Program-made: the position numbers and the translations under genes
The notes under the pieces: generated by a model
Databases searched by the model: none
Seen by the model: only the letters and a program-made list of their open reading frames with translations
Told to the model about the DNA's origin: nothing
Source: an uncultured Marinoscillum sp.
GTDB taxonomy: Bacteria > Bacteroidota > Bacteroidia > Cytophagales > Cyclobacteriaceae
Assembly: GCA_902605755.1 (NCBI GenBank)
Contig: CACLDR010000006.1
Span: forward strand, 1 to 56,162
DNA length: 56,162 bases
Reading direction: 5' to 3'
Shown: positions 18,920 to 27,984 of the stretch, piece by piece
Layout: every line of letters starts with the position of its first letter
Numbering within the stretch: position 1 is the stretch's first letter

Positions 18920-20422
18920 TTAGTCTCTGTGGGCTAAAGAATTAAATCTATCCCATAAAACTCTCAATATTTCCACCATCGCATAGGTATCCATCTTACA
19001 ATATTGGAGAAGATCTTTTCTAGTTTGCTTAAAGTCCCCATCAAAGCTTCCATTTGCCATAGCGGCAAAAGTGGAACTTGCAGTGCCCCCCTCATTTATG
19101 CTCAGTTTTTTGTAAGAAAGTTCAGGGACTAGAGCTGGCAGGACTTGTTTGATAGAATAAGAGCCTTTCATTTCAGGAGTATAGTACCATCCTTTTTGAA
19201 AGGGCTTCATGAGATCTTTAAGTCTTCTGATAATCCCTTCTAAAGGAACCAGATAATCTGGAAATGCTTGGATGAGTTCTTCAATAATATTTTGTTCAAA
19301 GGAGATGTTATAAACTAATATGTCACCTTCTGACCCGCAGTCTAAAATAAATTGCTTGATGAAACTAACCCTTGGATCTTTTCCGTCTGTCTCAGCCAAA
19401 AACTCAAAGTGCTCGATTTCATCAGCGTATTGTAAATGCAAAGAATATTGAAAGGGTATTTGCTGATAAGGTCGGGTGCGATCAAACAGGGGCACCCCTG
19501 AACTTATAGTTTCAAAGTCCAAGAAATACAGGGGTCCACACAGATTGTCGAGGAACTGATTGAGTCGCATCGAATCAACATAAGAAGTATTATTTTTCAC
19601 TCCCTCTACTTGCATTCTCTGCTTATCACTCAATTCAAATTCATCGGGAATATCTTTGATGAGTATAATACCTTGATTGTAGAGCTCAAACTTCTTTTTT
19701 GTGTGAAGATTTCCAACATCAAATACGGCGTCTTTTGGAATATGATTCCAGCACTGCCCCATGAAATCACAGGTGTAAGGACTCGAGCAATGTGCTCCTA
19801 TGGATTTCTCAGGAATGGTCTCTCGATCAATAACGGTCTTAAGTCTTTCGATTTCCTTGGGAATCCTCGGTAACGATGTTTTGACCTCACTTAAAACCGA
19901 AGTTTTGGTAAAAAGTTTTTCTACTTCGATCTCTCCATCACGCTCATAGGTATTGTCAAGATGCACGATGCAGACATCTTTAAGCTTGATGCCATTCTGT
20001 TCAATGACATAGCTCTGTAAAGCGGTATCTCGAATATTAATCTTTTTTACGCTTGTCGAGCTCTTGACTTCATAAAATTTCCAACCTTCTTCATCTTCCA
20101 CCAGTATATCAGCATATACAAATACTCCATTGAAGAAAAAAGCCGCTTCATAGATGACAGGTCTACCATGATCCAAAGCTCGTTTGGTGCTTGCAAGAGC
20201 TTTATTGTATTCATAAAATAACTCAGGTTGACAGTTTATACCATCAGGAAAAAGTTGATGTGCTAATTCTCCTACTAAATTTCCTTGATCAAAGATGGCT
20301 TGTTGAGCCTCTGTTATTTCATCTTTAAGATTGTAATGATGCTTGTGATAATAAAGTGCTTTCTCACATTGCAATCCTTTGAGAAAGGTACTCTTAGAAA
20401 GATAATATTTACGCTTAGCCAT
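18920..20422 (-). CDS. DUF2779 protein: Cas4-like nuclease fused to DEDD exonuclease
   Basis: A 500-residue cytosolic protein with two nuclease modules. Residues 1-230 look like a Cas4/AddB-type PD-(D/E)XK domain with an iron-sulfur cluster. Cys19 lies in FLKGLQCEKALYYHK, and Cys212, Cys218 and Cys224 lie in HCSSPYTCDFMGQCW. The catalytic core is YADILVED (Asp105) and YEVKSS (Glu118, Lys120), followed by QSYVIE (Gln136). Residues about 295-500 are the DUF2779 part with an RNase H-like DEDD 3'-5' exonuclease pattern: LDFETI (Asp302, Glu304), YNISFEQNII (Asn372, Glu376), the YSIKQVLP helix, and YCKMDTYAMVEI (Asp478). All key residues are present, so both sites may be active on DNA or RNA. The biological role of the family is not established. 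It is monocistronic, with no toxin, helicase or methylase beside it. Confidence 0.92.
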   Translation of the reverse strand: MAKRKYYLSKSTFLKGLQCEKALYYHKHHYNLKDEITEAQQAIFDQGNLVGELAHQLFPDGINCQPELFYEYNKALASTKRALDHGRPVIYEAAFFFNGVFVYADILVEDEEGWKFYEVKSSTSVKKINIRDTALQSYVIEQNGIKLKDVCIVHLDNTYERDGEIEVEKLFTKTSVLSEVKTSLPRIPKEIERLKTVIDRETIPEKSIGAHCSSPYTCDFMGQCWNHIPKDAVFDVGNLHTKKKFELYNQGIILIKDIPDEFELSDKQRMQVEGVKNNTSYVDSMRLNQFLDNLCGPLYFLDFETISSGVPLFDRTRPYQQIPFQYSLHLQYADEIEHFEFLAETDGKDPRVSFIKQFILDCGSEGDILVYNISFEQNIIEELIQAFPDYLVPLEGIIRRLKDLMKPFQKGWYYTPEMKGSYSIKQVLPALVPELSYKKLSINEGGTASSTFAAMANGSFDGDFKQTRKDLLQYCKMDTYAMVEILRVLWDRFNSLAHRD

Positions 20423-20736
20423 TATTTTGGATAGTTTTGTTAGTATTTATCCCAATTATAGATGAAATATTCATTGGTAAAACAAAAACATTTTTTAGTA
20501 TTAACTGAAAAGGTAAGATGTTTGAAATACATAAAAACCTATTTTGGTTTTGCATTTTTTACCTAACCAATGTTATTTTGAATACCCTTTTCAACTTGAT
20601 TATTTATCATTATGATTAACCCTGAGATCAATAAGAGGTAATTTTTATGTATATTGAATTAGATTATTTTGACTTCTTAGATAAGCTGAAGCTCCTTGCG
20701 GAGAATGATGTTTAAATCAGTCCCTCTCCAATTTAG
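20423..20736. other. Gap, nothing recognised
   Basis: About 310 bases of AT-rich DNA between the nuclease start and the end of the DUF6150 gene. No hairpin or repeat family is seen. Confidence 0.4.
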
Positions 20737-21093
20737 TTAATACATCAGGGGTTGTTTTGATTTATTTTTCCAACCACTTTGTGATCTATATTTAACAAAG
20801 AATATTTTCAAATCACTTTGACTTTCATAGTCCACAAAATATATCTTTTTATCACTTTGACTCTCATATTTTGTAAAATACCATAATCCCTTATTCCCTT
20901 TACTTTGAGATTCATAATCTACCTTATACACTTTTAAATCACATTGACTTTCATAGTCTACAACATAAACTTTTACATCACTTTGTGATTCATACTTTAC
21001 AGAGAACACTGTCTGAGAGTGACCTGCTATTGGTAGAAATAGGATTATCCATTTCATTCTCCAAAGCCAATGATCGTAATTATCTGTATTCAT
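20737..21093 (-). CDS. DUF6150-type secreted repeat protein (YESQS repeats)
   Basis: A 118-residue exported protein. The more natural start is Met13 (21057), which opens a signal peptide (KWIILFLPIAGHSQ). After it come seven repeats of about 12 residues with the core YESQSDxKVYxVD: VKYESQSDVKVYVVD, VDYESQCDLKVYKV, VDYESQSKGNKGLWYFT, TKYESQSDKKIYFVD, and so on. The alternation of hydrophobic and polar residues with a fixed SQ suggests stacked strands of a beta-solenoid or hairpin ladder. This matches the Bacteroidota DUF6150 type, whose function is unknown. It lies between the nuclease and one of the two decayed membrane-gene copies. Confidence 0.85.
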   Translation of the reverse strand: MNTDNYDHWLWRMKWIILFLPIAGHSQTVFSVKYESQSDVKVYVVDYESQCDLKVYKVDYESQSKGNKGLWYFTKYESQSDKKIYFVDYESQSDLKIFFVKYRSQSGWKNKSKQPLMY

Positions 21094-21110
21094 AAGTTCT
21101 TATTTGTTAT

Positions 21111-21345
21111 TTATTTACTATAAGTGATTATGTCAGTAACTAAAATAAGAGCAAAAGCAACGAACATTAATGTAGTTATACCAAAATTCAAAAAATCTGG
21201 TTCATCTTAATGCAAGAAATCTTGAAATATTAATAGTGGTACCCAACAAAAAATTAGAGTACTAGAAAAATTATCGAACCACCAAACAAATGCTTTTTTC
21301 ACTTTTATAATTAGGCTAATGTACGGAATTATTATTTTTAAAACT
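21111..21345 (-). pseudogene. Decayed small membrane protein, copy 2
   Basis: Almost open: IIIPYISLIIKVKKAFVWWF, DNFSSTLIFCWVPLLIFQDF, LH then a stop, DEPDFLNFGITTLMFVAFAL and ILVTDIITYSK before TAA. It predicts two membrane helices. A start codon was not found. Copy 1 at 18510-18750 is more damaged. The family is not recognised. Confidence 0.5.
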
Positions 21346-21687
21346 AAAGGCTTAAATTATTGACATATGGGGTCTTATATTAATCGATTGCAGACCAAAA
21401 GTTATTGTCGAACCAAAATAATGGACATCATTTGTGTCCTTATTAAAATTAAAGACTATCCAACCTCAACACTTCATGAAACAGCTCCCCCTCTAACGCC
21501 TCAAAATAAGCCTCGAACTTCTCCAATATAACATCTTAAGCGAAACACTCTCTAATAATACAGTAATCAGTGCAATAGTCAATTAGAGCCTTAAAGTTTT
21601 TAATCAGAGAGATAAGGGAAAAATAATATGTTGGGTGGGTTTGTTTAAATTCATTTTACTAAATTTAATTATCAAAAATTTATCATT
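21346..21687. other. Gap with R1 copy 4 (about 21455-21600)
   Basis: On the minus strand R1 reads DVILEKFEAYFEALEGEL then FHEVLRLDSL and a stop, the longest uninterrupted R1 frame in the window. Downstream in the same sense is a shared extension containing GACACAAATGATGTCCATTA, also seen in R1 copy 5. Confidence 0.6.
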
Positions 21688-22740
21688 ATGAAATACATCA
21701 AACACCTGGTATTTTTAAGTATTTTTTTTTCAATTGTATTTTTTAATAGTTGTGGTGACAGCGATGATCCCGTTGCTGATACTCCTGCAAATACCACAGA
21801 TGATATTTCAATTGATGACTCTAATACAGTTTTAGATTCAGATAGCGACGGTATTACCGACTCAGATGATACTTGTGCAGACACTCCTAGTGGAGAAACT
21901 GTAGATATTAATGGATGTTCTGATTCTCAAAAAGATACAGATGGGGATGGCGTAAGTGATGATTTGGATAATTGTGAAGGTACAACTGAAGGTACGGATG
22001 TAGATGAAGATGGATGTGCCATAATTGCAGATGATAGCATTACTGATGATACAGATACAGAATGTATTACTTCCACAGCAACCAATGATATTGCTGTGGT
22101 TGCTTGTAAATATTATTACGATGACGCGCTCACTGTAGTTGTTGGTGAAACTACAATTACGATCACGTCAACAAATGAGCCAGATCATAAAAGTATGTAC
22201 TATGTACCGAGTAATCCTTTGTACGAGGAATATTCTGAACCAGATAATGAAGATTTCTACAAAAATCCAAATACAATTGCTGCTATGAATTACACCTTTA
22301 CCATACCCAGGTTTCCTGAAGCAGCTATTAATAGTGAAGCAACTCCTTTTGGCCCCATGGGAGTATCTATCAATAGCGTTGTTTTTTATAATCAATCAGC
22401 AAGGCCAGGAGATGATATATTAGAAGAGCTTAATACTTTTGATCAATATGAAGGGCATCCAACTAATACCGGTTCTTACCACTATCATATAGAACCTACA
22501 TGGTTAACCGAAACCAAAGGTGATAGCACTTTTTTAGGACTTTTACTTGATGGCTTTCCTGTTTATGGTCCTGTTGAGGATGGAGTCACTTTGACCAATG
22601 ATGATCTCGACGATTATCATGGCCATACCCACTCAAATACCCATTTCCCTGAGGGTATTTATCACTACCATATAACAGCTGAGCTGCCTTGGATCAATGG
22701 AGGTGAATTTTATGGTACTCCAGGTACAGTTACTCAATAA
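21688..22740 (+). CDS. YHYH-domain lipoprotein with thrombospondin type 3 repeats
   Basis: A 350-residue lipoprotein (lipobox FFNSC, Cys22). Residues about 25-120 are an acidic, calcium-repeat-like linker (DSDSDGITDSDDTCADTPSG, DTDGDGVSDDLDNC) nearly identical in style to that of the sulfatase at 14638. The remainder is a YHYH domain: TGSYHYHIEPTWL, GLLLDGFPVYGP, DYHGHTHSNTHFPEGIYHYH and AELPWINGGEFYG. The histidine clusters suggest metal binding; the family has no settled activity. It is monocistronic and divergent from the DUF6150 gene. Opposite-strand ORFs here are shadows. Confidence 0.93.
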   Translation: MKYIKHLVFLSIFFSIVFFNSCGDSDDPVADTPANTTDDISIDDSNTVLDSDSDGITDSDDTCADTPSGETVDINGCSDSQKDTDGDGVSDDLDNCEGTTEGTDVDEDGCAIIADDSITDDTDTECITSTATNDIAVVACKYYYDDALTVVVGETTITITSTNEPDHKSMYYVPSNPLYEEYSEPDNEDFYKNPNTIAAMNYTFTIPRFPEAAINSEATPFGPMGVSINSVVFYNQSARPGDDILEELNTFDQYEGHPTNTGSYHYHIEPTWLTETKGDSTFLGLLLDGFPVYGPVEDGVTLTNDDLDDYHGHTHSNTHFPEGIYHYHITAELPWINGGEFYGTPGTVTQ

Positions 22741-23406
22741 GAATTATTGATCTTCATCTTAGTTGTAGCTCTTGAATTTTCAATCATTGTAACTGCAGAA
22801 GTATCTTCATCAATAAATGAACAATACGAACCATTACAATTACTGTTACTTACTAATACCTTTGCCTACACTCAAATAGTTACTTTACTGGTACTTTTAC
22901 TTTAGTACCTATATGCTCTTCATTATGGTCACTATCTTTTTAACAAGATTTGATAAACTTTTTTTTAAGAATTAATTAAGGCTTTTTTTGGGGAAATATG
23001 CCTTCGAATAGGGAAGAGATTTTACTAAATATAAAAGTAAATTTTTGACATTGTAAGTGCAAAATGGTAACAATGTGATAGATGCAATACAATACATTTA
23101 ATTTAAATTTGATGTAAAACTAATATTGTCTTAATTCGTCAGTAACTATTATATTATATATCAGCTCAACTGATTTTCGTGTATTTAAGTTTTGAGAATG
23201 TTTTGAAACTAAACTATTTTTTTGCTACTCTTTGGTTTCTACTTTGAAACTAGTGGAATGTTACCATCGTTTACTTAACACCTCATCAAATTAATGAAAA
23301 CAAAAATATTTGATCTTTGTAATGGAGATGTATTGTTTTGATTGTCTTTTTTGATAACTCTATTTTTCTAACATGCTTTTGGCCAAAAGTGAGTTTTTCT
23401 GCAAGT
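22741..23406. other. Gap, nothing recognised
   Basis: AT-rich, with no repeat family or hairpin. An open minus-strand piece at 23286-23495 overlaps the next fragment in another frame and may be its frameshifted tail. Confidence 0.35.
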
Positions 23407-23706
23407 TTACTTTGTGGCTTGTTTATTCTCCAAAAAGGACGTATACCATCGATTTCTTTTTTCTTTAAATTTTTCACAGTTGTATTCAGCAACAATTTTT
23501 AAAAATATCCCTGTTGTTATTGGGCCGTTAAAATCTGTATTAAACTCAATTGTTAAATCATTTCTCACAGTACTGACATCGAGTTTTTCATCAAATTCAC
23601 GATTATTAATATATTCTTGAATCACTTTTGTTGAAGCAATTAGCATTTTCGATTCAATCGGATTACCCCAGTAAGAATTACAGATTGTTTTTACTTGGAC
23701 ATTTGA
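23407..23706 (-). pseudogene. Fragment of an unrecognised protein
   Basis: Open from a frameless upstream side: NVQVKTICNSYWGNPIESK, then MLIASTKVIQEYINNREFDE, KLDVSTVRNDLTIEFNTDF, NGPITTGIFLKIVAEYNCEK and SFLENKQATK-stop. It is soluble and charged, with no signal peptide or family match that I know. There is no clear start codon in frame, and the alternative tail lies in another frame, so I treat it as broken. It could be a real 79-codon gene starting at 23646. Confidence 0.4.
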
Positions 23707-23819
23707 TTTATTTTAAAGCTTACTTTGAAAAGAAATTTTAGATATAAAAAAAGAAGATATGATTCCTTCAAAGCTTTCTAAAGCTGTTAATCGCCAGCCC
23801 ATTAATTATATAATAATTA

Positions 23820-24079
23820 TTACTCTAGTGGTTCAAAAGAATGCATTTCTTCATTCAAAATCCCTAATTTTTCGGTTAGTCTTTTCAAATAATCTGAGCT
23901 CATTAATTGCTTTAAACCATTCATATCGACATCGTATAGCATGACTATGCAACTTGTATCATTAATTTGACCAACAGTTGTTTTGGATTCATCACAAACA
24001 GTTGCTCGTTCTTATGACCGTCAAATTCTTTTTTCCAAGCACTATAATTGTTATAAGATACTTTGATAACTAAATTCAT
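23820..24079 (-). pseudogene. Frameshifted paralogue of the 93-aa small protein
   Basis: It starts MNLVIKVSYNNYSAWKKEF and reaches DGHKNE. A single frameshift follows, then ATVCDESKTTVGQINDTSCI, VMLYDVDMNGLKQLMSSDYL, KRLTEKLGILNEEMHSFEPL and the stop. Restoring one base gives about 86 residues with the same strand-helix-strand-strand-helix-strand layout as the gene at 6613-6894. Only one lesion is seen, so loss is recent or the base call should be checked. Confidence 0.6.
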
Positions 24080-24197
24080 ATTTTTGATTTTTGGTTTCAG
24101 ATTAAATTTAAAAAACTCATTAAAAAACTTCTAAACTTATCACAACTTTGTGATAAAAAATTATTACATTGTCAAAGGCACCTTTAAACATTTTTTT

Positions 24198-24620
24198 ATG
24201 AAAAAATATATTTTGCCATTAGTAGTTGGGTATGTATCTGTTGCTGCACTAGCAGGTCTTGTGGTAGTACCTCTTTATTTCAATCCGACAACAGCCGCAC
24301 TGCATGAAGCTTTTCCTGTTGCTTATTATGCTGAACCACTTCTTTGGGCTGGATTCACAGCTGGATTATTGCAAACTTTATTACAGGTAATAATTTGGGA
24401 TAAAATGGGCTTTAGAACTATCAAAGATGGAGCCATGAATGGAATTTGGTTGGGAGCTATATTAGCAGGTATTCAAAGTTTGAATGAAGCTTCTCAATAT
24501 GCGGTATTTAACGCTGCTGGTGAGGCATTCACTAACGTCATACTTTTTATGGTATTTACCGCTGTCAGTGGAGGGGCAATTGCTTGGGCTTTTGCCAGGG
24601 GAGAAAATAGTAATGCATAA
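24198..24620 (+). CDS. Four-helix integral membrane protein, 140 aa
   Basis: I start it at the ATG at 24198 (MKKYILPLVVGYVSVAAL), not the upstream in-frame ATG at 24150, because the basic residues then precede the first helix directly. Predicted membrane segments are about residues 5-24, 46-66 (EPLLWAGFTAGLLQTLLQVI), 83-98 (GIWLGAILAGIQSL) and 112-133 (NVILFMVFTAVSGGAIAWAF). Glycine and alanine are rich in the helices. No transporter signature is seen. Similar 140-residue proteins are common in marine Bacteroidota, with unknown function. Monocistronic. Confidence 0.8.
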   Translation: MKKYILPLVVGYVSVAALAGLVVVPLYFNPTTAALHEAFPVAYYAEPLLWAGFTAGLLQTLLQVIIWDKMGFRTIKDGAMNGIWLGAILAGIQSLNEASQYAVFNAAGEAFTNVILFMVFTAVSGGAIAWAFARGENSNA

Positions 24621-24721
24621 ATATTTTAAATGCCATATTTATTATCAGTAAACCATTTTAAAGCAACAGAGCAGTGTTTTAATTATTCTTTTTATCGTTT
24701 TTTAATCATAAAATCAGCTAA

Positions 24722-25420
24722 TTAATTACAAGTAGTTTCATATTCAAAAACATGTCCTGCGAAGTTATCCCATTGTAGATCATTTTTAATTTTCTGGACC
24801 AAACTAGGGCAATCTTGAAAAATGGTACTGTAACTTTTTTTGTACTTTGACTTTTCAACAAATATTGAATAGCCCTCTTTTCCTTTTGAAACATAAAATG
24901 ATTTAGCCAATCCTCCTACCAATCCCATGCTAAGTTTGGCTCCAGCTGTTGCTTTTGATTTTGGATCATTGTATACTTTCATTTTGGTATCCCACCCCGG
25001 GTTTAAAATTTGTAGCATTCTAGGTTTCCCTTTTTTATCAGCAACCCGATAGAACACATAATAGTCTAACTTCATCATATTTTTGAAGTCAGTGTTCATA
25101 GCAGCCTTGACGGATCCTGCCCCCTGACCGATAGTATTTAAAAATCCAGCGATTGCATTATTTTTAAATCCGATTTCCTTCATGTCCGCAACCTTATATT
25201 TTTCTTTTATGTCTGTGACCGTATCTGTTGCATTTATCCACATTAATCCACTCGGGCCAAACAATCCAGCTTTAAAATTAACACCTATTTTTTCTCCATT
25301 ATTTTTAACTATATATCCCTTTCCAGCAAACCCTTGAGAATAGGGAGACATAAATTTTTGAGCAGATAAGAAATTCGAGAAAATTCCAAATGTTAGAACA
25401 AGAATAAAAAAAAGTTTCAT
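24722..25420 (-). CDS. Secreted protein of unknown function, 232 aa
   Basis: A signal peptide (KLFFILVLTFGIFSNFLSAQ) is followed by about 210 soluble residues. There is a basic, beta-rich first half (GYIVKNNGEKIGVNFKAGLF, a probable strand-turn-strand) and a glycine-rich segment (GAKLSMGLVGGLAKSFYVSK). The C-terminal helical piece contains FQDCPSLVQKIKNDLQW and a final Cys, so a Cys-Cys bridge between residues near 205 and 231 is plausible. The FQDCPSLVxKI phrase recurs in Bacteroidota exported proteins of unknown role. No enzyme motif. Confidence 0.82.
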   Translation of the reverse strand: MKLFFILVLTFGIFSNFLSAQKFMSPYSQGFAGKGYIVKNNGEKIGVNFKAGLFGPSGLMWINATDTVTDIKEKYKVADMKEIGFKNNAIAGFLNTIGQGAGSVKAAMNTDFKNMMKLDYYVFYRVADKKGKPRMLQILNPGWDTKMKVYNDPKSKATAGAKLSMGLVGGLAKSFYVSKGKEGYSIFVEKSKYKKSYSTIFQDCPSLVQKIKNDLQWDNFAGHVFEYETTCN

Positions 25421-26196
25421 GATTTTATTGACTAAGTTAGATAATATTTATTGTGAATATAATTGTTTTTTTTTTATAAAATGGCTGATTTTTGTTAATT
25501 GCAATCAATAGAAATTTTCCATGCTTAAAAACTCTTCTCATTAGGAAGTAATTCCGTGATATAATTTAGTGTCACATGATAGATTTGAACTATGCACAAA
25601 AGTAAAAGGTTATAAAAAATTTTATTGACTCGAATGAAGTGTACATCGTTAGATTGAACTAGCTATTTGCTTACCAACATGAATTCGAATTGGGGGATAG
25701 ATATGATGGAAAATCAATCTGTTGGACTTGATTCCCATAAACAAATACATAGTCTTTAGGTCAAACCAATTTAAAAGATAAAATACTAGGATTCAATTAC
25801 AAATTGAGATTATTCAATACTAAATCATGGCAAGTGCAGAAAATTAATCTAACTATAAATTAGTTTAACTTTTAACAGTTTAAGGAATGGATATACGATA
25901 AGAAATTCATGGTCTTGAAATTAGCGAGAGGTTATCACTCGATCTATAGATGATCACGAGTGTGAGCCTTTTGGTAATCAAATTATAGTACTCAGGTAAA
26001 AAAGGTGATAAAAGGGTGTGAAAAATATATCAAAATATCTTTACAGGAATAATTTTTTAATACATGACAATCAATTTTCTTTGCAAAACTTAAATAATAT
26101 GGTTTTAACTACTTGTGTTCCTCATAACGATTAGTAGCTCAATTTTCACACTTATTGTAATATTCTTGTAAATATTAGCTGTAAAAAGATTAAATC
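25421..26196. other. Long gap, possible R2 remnant
   Basis: A degenerate R2-like block is at about 25540-25600 (GATAGATTTGAACTATGCAC resembles GATTTGAGCTATGACA of copy 1). A small hairpin, CACTCG then an inner ATCTATAGAT palindrome then CGAGTG, lies at about 25936-25962. No gene is visible. Confidence 0.35.
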
Positions 26197-27204
26197 ATGA
26201 TTAACAATATAGCTGTTGTACTTTTAGGTTTAATCACAATTTTTTCATGTGGGAATAAAAAGGAATACACTATTGATAAAACAATATTAGGGTCATTTGG
26301 TGCTAAACACAGAGATGGTTACATAGATCGTATAAAATTACATAAAGAGGAAATTTTTAAAGATTCATCTCATATTAGTGATTTCGTTAGCATTACCGAA
26401 AGTAATATTGTCATGTTCGCTTTTGGTTTTATGTCGCGAGCGCAAACGATTCCAGAAGCTAAAGTTTTTCAAGAAAAAGCTTATGCTATGGATTCTTTGA
26501 ATTCACGAGTTCAGGAAATGGCTGGTATTTTGCATTTTATGGATTCCGAATGGGAAGCTTCAGAGAAAGCATTCAAAAAATCCATAGAACTAAATCCTGA
26601 AAATTTACAAGTAAGACATTGGTATACGCTGCTTTTGATGGCTTTAAAACGTACAGATGAAGGGTTTGCTCAATCAACAATTGTACATGAGATGGACAAA
26701 GCGGGCAATTTTTTAGTTGCTCGCGCATCTATTTTCTATTTTTTGGAAGATTTTGAACAGATGAAGCCACTGATGCACAAATCACTCGAAAAAGATTCTT
26801 TATCCCCTTGGACATTAGATTGGTTAGGCATGGCATATAATGGTTTAGAAGAACACGATGATGCTATAAAAACCTATCTCAAAGCCTTCAATTTATCCGA
26901 TGGAACTGTTGAAGTTGGTGGCGGTTTAGGTCACGCTTTAGGAGAAGCTGGAGAATATGAATTAGCCAAGGAAATGGCTGATTTTTATGATGAAGCTTCA
27001 AAAACAAAATATTTACCGGCATGTCAGCGTGCTTTCATTCACTTGGGAATTGGCGAATATGATAGAGCAATGTCTTTATTAGAACAAGCCTATGAAGAAA
27101 AATCATGGTTCTTACAATTTTTACAAATTGAACATTGGTATGACCCAATAAGAAATACCAAACGTTTTAAAAAATTAGAAAATAAGATGAATTTCCCTTC
27201 ATAA
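26197..27204 (+). CDS. TPR-repeat lipoprotein
   Basis: A 335-residue lipoprotein (lipobox TIFSC, Cys18). Tetratricopeptide-like helical pairs run from about residue 75 to 320: AKVFQEKAYAMDSLNSRVQE, WEASEKAFKKSIELNPENLQ (canonical TPR end), the LMHKSLEKDSLSPWTLDWLG pair, DDAIKTYLKAFNLSDG, YELAKEMADFYDEA and YDRAMSLLEQAYEEKSW. The end, HWYDPIRNTKRFKKL, matches the xxxDPIRxDPRF tail typical of TPR proteins linked to adenylate-cyclase-type or serine kinase regulators. That suggests a detached TPR domain, likely a protein-binding scaffold in the envelope. Confidence 0.88.
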   Translation: MINNIAVVLLGLITIFSCGNKKEYTIDKTILGSFGAKHRDGYIDRIKLHKEEIFKDSSHISDFVSITESNIVMFAFGFMSRAQTIPEAKVFQEKAYAMDSLNSRVQEMAGILHFMDSEWEASEKAFKKSIELNPENLQVRHWYTLLLMALKRTDEGFAQSTIVHEMDKAGNFLVARASIFYFLEDFEQMKPLMHKSLEKDSLSPWTLDWLGMAYNGLEEHDDAIKTYLKAFNLSDGTVEVGGGLGHALGEAGEYELAKEMADFYDEASKTKYLPACQRAFIHLGIGEYDRAMSLLEQAYEEKSWFLQFLQIEHWYDPIRNTKRFKKLENKMNFPS

Positions 27205-27984
27205 ATTCCATTATGATGCTAAAACGAATTCTTTTCTGCCTATCATTATTTCTTATTTCAATTTAACAGACTGAAATGTTAACTCTGATTCCCTCAAATT
27301 TATTATACATATCAGAGACGTAATTAAAATATTTTATTAACCTATTCAAGGAATATATTTAAAAGGATTGGTTCCGGACTATTGTGAAGTAAAATAGAAA
27401 TGTTTTTTAATAAAAGAACTTCTTGAGTCAGAAACTTTTGGAGCATAATTCACAAATTTAACACTCTTGAGCAAAACTTTTTGTCGAACTAAAATCATGG
27501 ATATCCTTTGTGCCCTTATCAAAATCAAGGATCACTCTAACTTCAACAATTCATGAAACACCCCCCTCTCTCAGACCTCAAAATAAGCCTCACACTTCTC
27601 CAATGTCACCTCTAGAGAAACACTCATGATAACTATTAATTTTCTCTAAAAACTACTTTTTGCTCAAGGGTTGAGTATTCTAACTCAAGAGTCAGAGGTT
27701 AGTCTTTTGAGAATGGAAATCGATTTTTAATTTTTTTTGAGGTTCGCATTCTTCCTTTTTAGGATGATAAGAGGATCTGATGACGTTGCTTTCATTACAA
27801 TACAAACTTTAAAGATTTTTATTGCAATGATAATTGTTTTAAAATCTCTAGATAGCCTTATATTTTAATCACATAACTTTTTTGTACCAATGGTGTAATA
27901 ATATTTTGAATTATTGTTATTTTTTTTTTGTTAAACTATCAGAATTAAAAACTATTTTTTAGTTTTTTTATTAAATTGTCAATC
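27205..27984. other. Gap with R1 copy 5 (about 27480-27660)
   Basis: On the minus strand, R1 with its downstream extension (AAGGGCACAAAGGATATCCA). The frame is damaged in the middle (KCEAYFEV, stop, FHELLKLE). The remaining 300 bases are the AT-rich leader of the VPS10 gene. Confidence 0.55.

Noticed and set aside
25936-25962. Short hairpin CACTCG/CGAGTG as a terminator
   Set aside because: No T run and no adjacent gene end.
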